The notes under the pieces: model-generated
Seen by the model: the letters and a program-made list of their open reading frames with translations, nothing else
What the model was told of the DNA's origin: nothing
Database searches by the model: none
Assembly: GCA_025267735.1 (NCBI GenBank)
Contig: CM046299.1
Span: forward strand, 15,832,232 to 15,896,231
DNA: 64,000 nucleotides
Direction: 5' to 3'
DNA from: Mactra quadrangularis
Lineage: Eukaryota; Mollusca; Bivalvia; Venerida; Mactridae
Made by a program: the position numbers and the translations under genes
Shown here: one piece after another, positions 59,949-64,000 of the stretch
Position numbering within the stretch: the first letter of the stretch is position 1
Layout: every line of letters begins with the position of its first letter

Positions 59949-62900
59949 AGCACCTTTAATTAACACATGATATTTACATATTGACAGTTCATTAAGTTGA
60001 AAATACACATGCAGCAGCTAATTCTATCATCCGATACAGATTGTGTATATACATGTATGGTTAAAGCAATACGTAAGATTAATGTACATCACTGTCGACA
60101 GCAACCATATAAACCATAACCTAGTAATAGCCTTGTGCTAAATATTTAACGTATTGACGTGCGGTTTGGCCTTTAAGAAAGTTACAGACTGTCTAATGGT
60201 TCCATGATCTAGAGCAATATGACTTCACAACCTATCTTGATATACGCTAACTATATTATTGCGAAATTCTCAAGTGAGTTTGTCAAGAACCTTGTGGATT
60301 TTAGTCACGTAGGTGACTGCCATTTTGCTGTTGATAATATCACTATATTTTATTGTTATATTATTCCCTGTTTGCAAAAACGGCTTGCAGCGTCTGTGGG
60401 TAGTTCACTTTAGTCTCTATTATCTCATCAGGCTTTGAACCTTGCATTGCACGATTGTATGAAACAAAATCATTTTTACATATAAATGTGTGAATTCAGA
60501 TTGTTGATACGCATTATGCATACAATTGACATTAAGCTTATCCATAACGGTTGTCGAAAACGCACATACATGTACTGTAATACTGTTTAACTAATATATT
60601 AATAAATACATGTAAAATAGATTTATTGAAGGTTTTTTCAATAATCGTTCATGATGTTTTTTTCTTGTTAAAACCATATGTTACGATGTTTTAATTGGTC
60701 ATAAATAGTTAATTTTATGTCGAGAAAGGAATCTGGTTTGTTGTATGTATAACAGTTATAAAACATTGAATTATTTTTGAGTTTATATATAAAAACAAAT
60801 ATTCGCCTTAAATGAATGTTGTTTTTTTTTTTGCTTTATGACAAGCAGTAAGTTTAATAATTTGGTTGCCTGACATTCCTAAAAAGTCAGTTGACCATTG
60901 TCCTTTCACATATAGGGTTTTGGACTTGAGTAGGATATCAACTTTATAAATTCAAATATCACGTATGAAAGTATTGGATAAAAGAAATTATCCAATATTG
61001 CAGATTCTCAGTTGAAGCCGAAGACACAGAAAACATAGATAAGTAGCATGCTTTTCTACAGAGAGCAAAAAATTCATTTTATACAGTTTTTGACAATTTA
61101 TTATTTAGTGACAATTGATAAATTGTAAGACAGTGTTGTTTTTATTTTATAGTGTTGTTTCAATTTACAATAATTATAATATATTCAGACACTGTTTTTA
61201 ACGAAATGATTATGCTTATTTTGGTATGCTAAAGTAAACAGTAAAATATCTGGACATACGGCTTCAACTGTTTAAACTATAGTTTTCAAACCATTTTCGG
61301 ATTAACAGTTATTTCATTATATTGGTGGAGAACAATGCTATTTTAGAATTTACTCAGGTACGTAAAGTTGTTAAACGTATTTTTATTTTATTTTCTTAAT
61401 GTTTAAAAATATGTATGTAATCAACTAGCATTTGGGTTGGTATATTTGAATATCATAATTATTTAGTTTTTGTTTATAAATCACTTTATTCAGCTTTTCT
61501 TAATTTGTAATGGTTATCGAGCCTGCTTTTTTCGTCTCTGCAGGTTAAGGGGTTATTTCTAATGAAGCTAGTTTTAACAATCTCTTGGGTCATACGTACG
61601 CCTGTTGCCAACAAATGTCATTCTTTATACATTAGGATAATAATGTCTTTTAACATTTTGATTCTTGATACAGTAATATGTGGTAGAATGTCATTGAAAC
61701 CTATTATGACATAACGACTGGTCAACCACTAAGACTATATCAACTGATAAAGTTTTGTATAATTTGTTTGCTAAAAGGATTTTTATTTCCGATATACGCC
61801 TTATCATTGCCAGTGATTGTTTTATTAACATTTTTTAAGAATGAATATGTATTGTTTCATTTTAGTTTGATTCTGGTTTCATAAACGATGCATACGTAAT
61901 CTTAACTTAAAAGTAATGCTTGTCTTAAAGATATAACTTGAATAGGCTCATGCAGCCTAATATGTGAAAACTGTTTAGACAATACTGTTAACGGTAGCAT
62001 TCCTTACAAATGTTTGATTATCTATTTCTGAGACATTTGCATTGCATAAATCTGATTTAAGACAATTTATGTAGTGAAAAGATGTTAGTTATTTCATTTA
62101 TGACATCAGAAACCTACTAAAACACATTAATGGTAAAATAAAGTAGTTATTGAGAATATGGTTCTTTCTAAATCATACATAAATTTGTTTCACGTATACG
62201 TTCTGTATCATCAATAAGACGTTAAGCGTTATTTGTTACAAACATTAGTTTGTCTGCATCTGTCTTTTGAAGTTCATTTGTTTGGTGATTGACTGGCAAT
62301 TTGCGCTGAATATATAGGTAAAGAAAATGTTTTTACTAGTTCAAGATGTGATTTTGCGATAGCTCATGTGCTTATTTTAGCTATGTCTTTCTTCGTGTTA
62401 TATATTTTGTTATAAGTTTGTCGATAGCTCTTGCCATTAGTGTACGTTCAACATGAATCTCACACATTACTAAATATACAAACAATGTACCTTTATTTGT
62501 TGTTCTGTTTAATCTATTATCACACATTTTCTTGTCGCTGTTTTTATCATTATCAGGTTTTACATCTTCTACGTGTAGACTTCAGTTTTATTCTAGCACC
62601 ATTATGTTATTGTCTCTATAATTACTTCCTCGTAATCTAATACTTGAAAAAAAAACAATTTCATTGTTAAGCATATAACGTAAGACATGCGCTAATTTAT
62701 TTACTCTTATTGCATTGGGGAAGTAAACCCTTTGTTCTTTCATCTTACTGCGGTAATGAAAATGACTTTAATTAAAAACATGCAGTATTTATGCGTGTTT
62801 ATGTACCGTGTTATTTAATACAGTTCTTACAAAAAACAAAATCGTGTTTATGTAAACAGTGCAATAAAAAATCCACAGCAGGCGATGTATAAGCTTTAAT

Positions 62901-64000
62901 ATGTTTTATGTCTTGCTGTTGTAATGGTTAAGAGTGTATATATACGAAGAGAATGGTTGTTTATCCGCTACACTAATTAGGTTAAAATGAACTGTGCAAC
63001 AATTATTTACAATACTACCCTACCTTTGGTATGGATTTAGTTTATTTTAATGCTTACACACACGCGTTATGTTATTTTGTATAAACTTTATGTGACAGTT
63101 ACTACACATGATTATAGTAACTGTTTTATATTATTTAATGTTGTCTTGTTTGTGACACTGTACGTCATTTATCGACGCACTTTAGAATATGTTTAAAGGA
63201 GTGACCAATACGTGAACTCATAAATTGATAAAAGTGCTAGAAATTATTAACTAACGTAATCTACAACTAACCACACATCAGATTTTCCATTTTTATTACT
63301 TTGTATAATTTCAGTTTCCATACAGTTAATTAAACATATCATATATATATTTCTTATCTAGAATTATATCTTGAAACAATATCCATCTTTGTAAAGGAAA
63401 ACACTGGTAAAGTGTAGTCCTGTAAGTAAATGTATTTTTTTAAATATACGTCACAGTGACAACACTATTACTAATGCCATATTCTCCACCTTGAACAGAA
63501 CACCTGAACAAGTCGAGAACAAAGATAATACGTAAGTGTGACATCATGCGTGTAAGTTGTTGATCACATGACTACTAGCTTCAAACAATGCGAATTCCGA
63601 TTAATACATTTTTGTGGATTTTTGACACTAAAGATTGTCATAACATTGTCATAACATTCTTTTTGTTTTGAACAATGAATCCACTGGTTACATTCAGCGA
63701 TAAACTGAGTAAAGCACATGGCCAATTTTAAAATAATAGTGTATCACGAAACAATTAAAATACATGAAACGTTTCCTTCAAGAAGTTGTCTCAATGCTGT
63801 TTGTTTGTTTTCTTTATGTTCTTAGCACATAACAACGACATTGATAAATAATGCAGGGATGAAATATAGTGCGATTACTTCATAGTTGCTGTGGCTACGA
63901 TTGATGTTTTTACAATCAGCAGTGGCTTTTAAAACATCATGCAAAACACCGATCTGTTTTGAAACACAACACACTGATATCGCTATATCAGTATAACTTA
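59949..64000. other. AT-rich stretch without a recognisable gene
   Basis: No gene, RNA gene or transposon is supported over the last 4 kb. Small items are a T run near 60823-60832 and a tandem ATTGTCATAAC doublet near 63635-63659. Frames at 60219-60413 and 62431-62640 have no motif. Confidence 0.5.

Overview
The window reads as AT-rich, gene-poor eukaryotic DNA, most likely from a mollusc (probably a bivalve). The basis is a set of tRNA-derived SINEs whose 3' domain (CGCCGTTATATGACC ... GGCGTTAAA, then a CAAA-rich tail) I associate with bivalve and gastropod genomes, plus a decayed LINE, hairpin elements and poly-A/T-rich spacers. There is no prokaryotic gene packing, no long open frame, no convincing multi-exon gene and no rRNA or free-standing tRNA gene. 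The longest open frames (up to 129 codons) are explained by repeats or look like chance. The window is intergenic or lies inside a very large intron; the species cannot be fixed from the sequence alone.

Layout. 1-8 kb: unique-looking AT-rich DNA with one SINE 5' half (3020-3134). 8-9.7 kb: a 63-bp-period minisatellite that keeps an open frame on the minus strand, then a SINE flanked on its 3' side by a local 120-bp duplication. 10.7-11.5 kb: a cluster of perfect hairpins and a G12 run. 13.4-13.9 kb: the C-terminal end of a LINE reverse transcriptase on the minus strand, broken by stops and frameshifts. 14.7-15.8 kb: a rearranged SINE and an Arg-tRNA-derived SINE flanking a 93-codon open stretch. 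16.3 and 18.1 kb: short tandem hairpin repeats. 19.1-21.3 kb: a SINE, a TTAA-bounded MITE-like element and a SINE with target-site duplication. 21.3-39.5 kb: long plain AT-rich DNA carrying degenerate duplicated segments. 39.5-39.9 kb: the best preserved SINE, with a perfect 15-bp target-site duplication. 44.3-44.9 kb: a further duplicated segment and hairpin elements. 49-58 kb: a four-copy ~50-nt repeat, a perfect 21-bp inverted repeat with a SINE fragment in its loop, a 446-bp foldback element with a 10-bp target-site duplication (Mutator-like in form), and several SINEs, including one with a V-SINE-like centre. 59.4-59.95 kb: a compound hairpin element. 60-64 kb: plain DNA.

How it fits together: nothing here forms a gene system. 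The window records repeated insertion of SINEs from at least three tRNA-derived families sharing related 3' ends. The autonomous partner that moved them is not identifiable, although a LINE fragment is present. Later decay includes local duplication, inversion or template switching and hairpin formation. The most useful observations are the foldback element at 52.1-52.5 kb, the two chimeric SINE tails, and the set of old duplicated segments, which suggests one or more undescribed non-coding repeat families.
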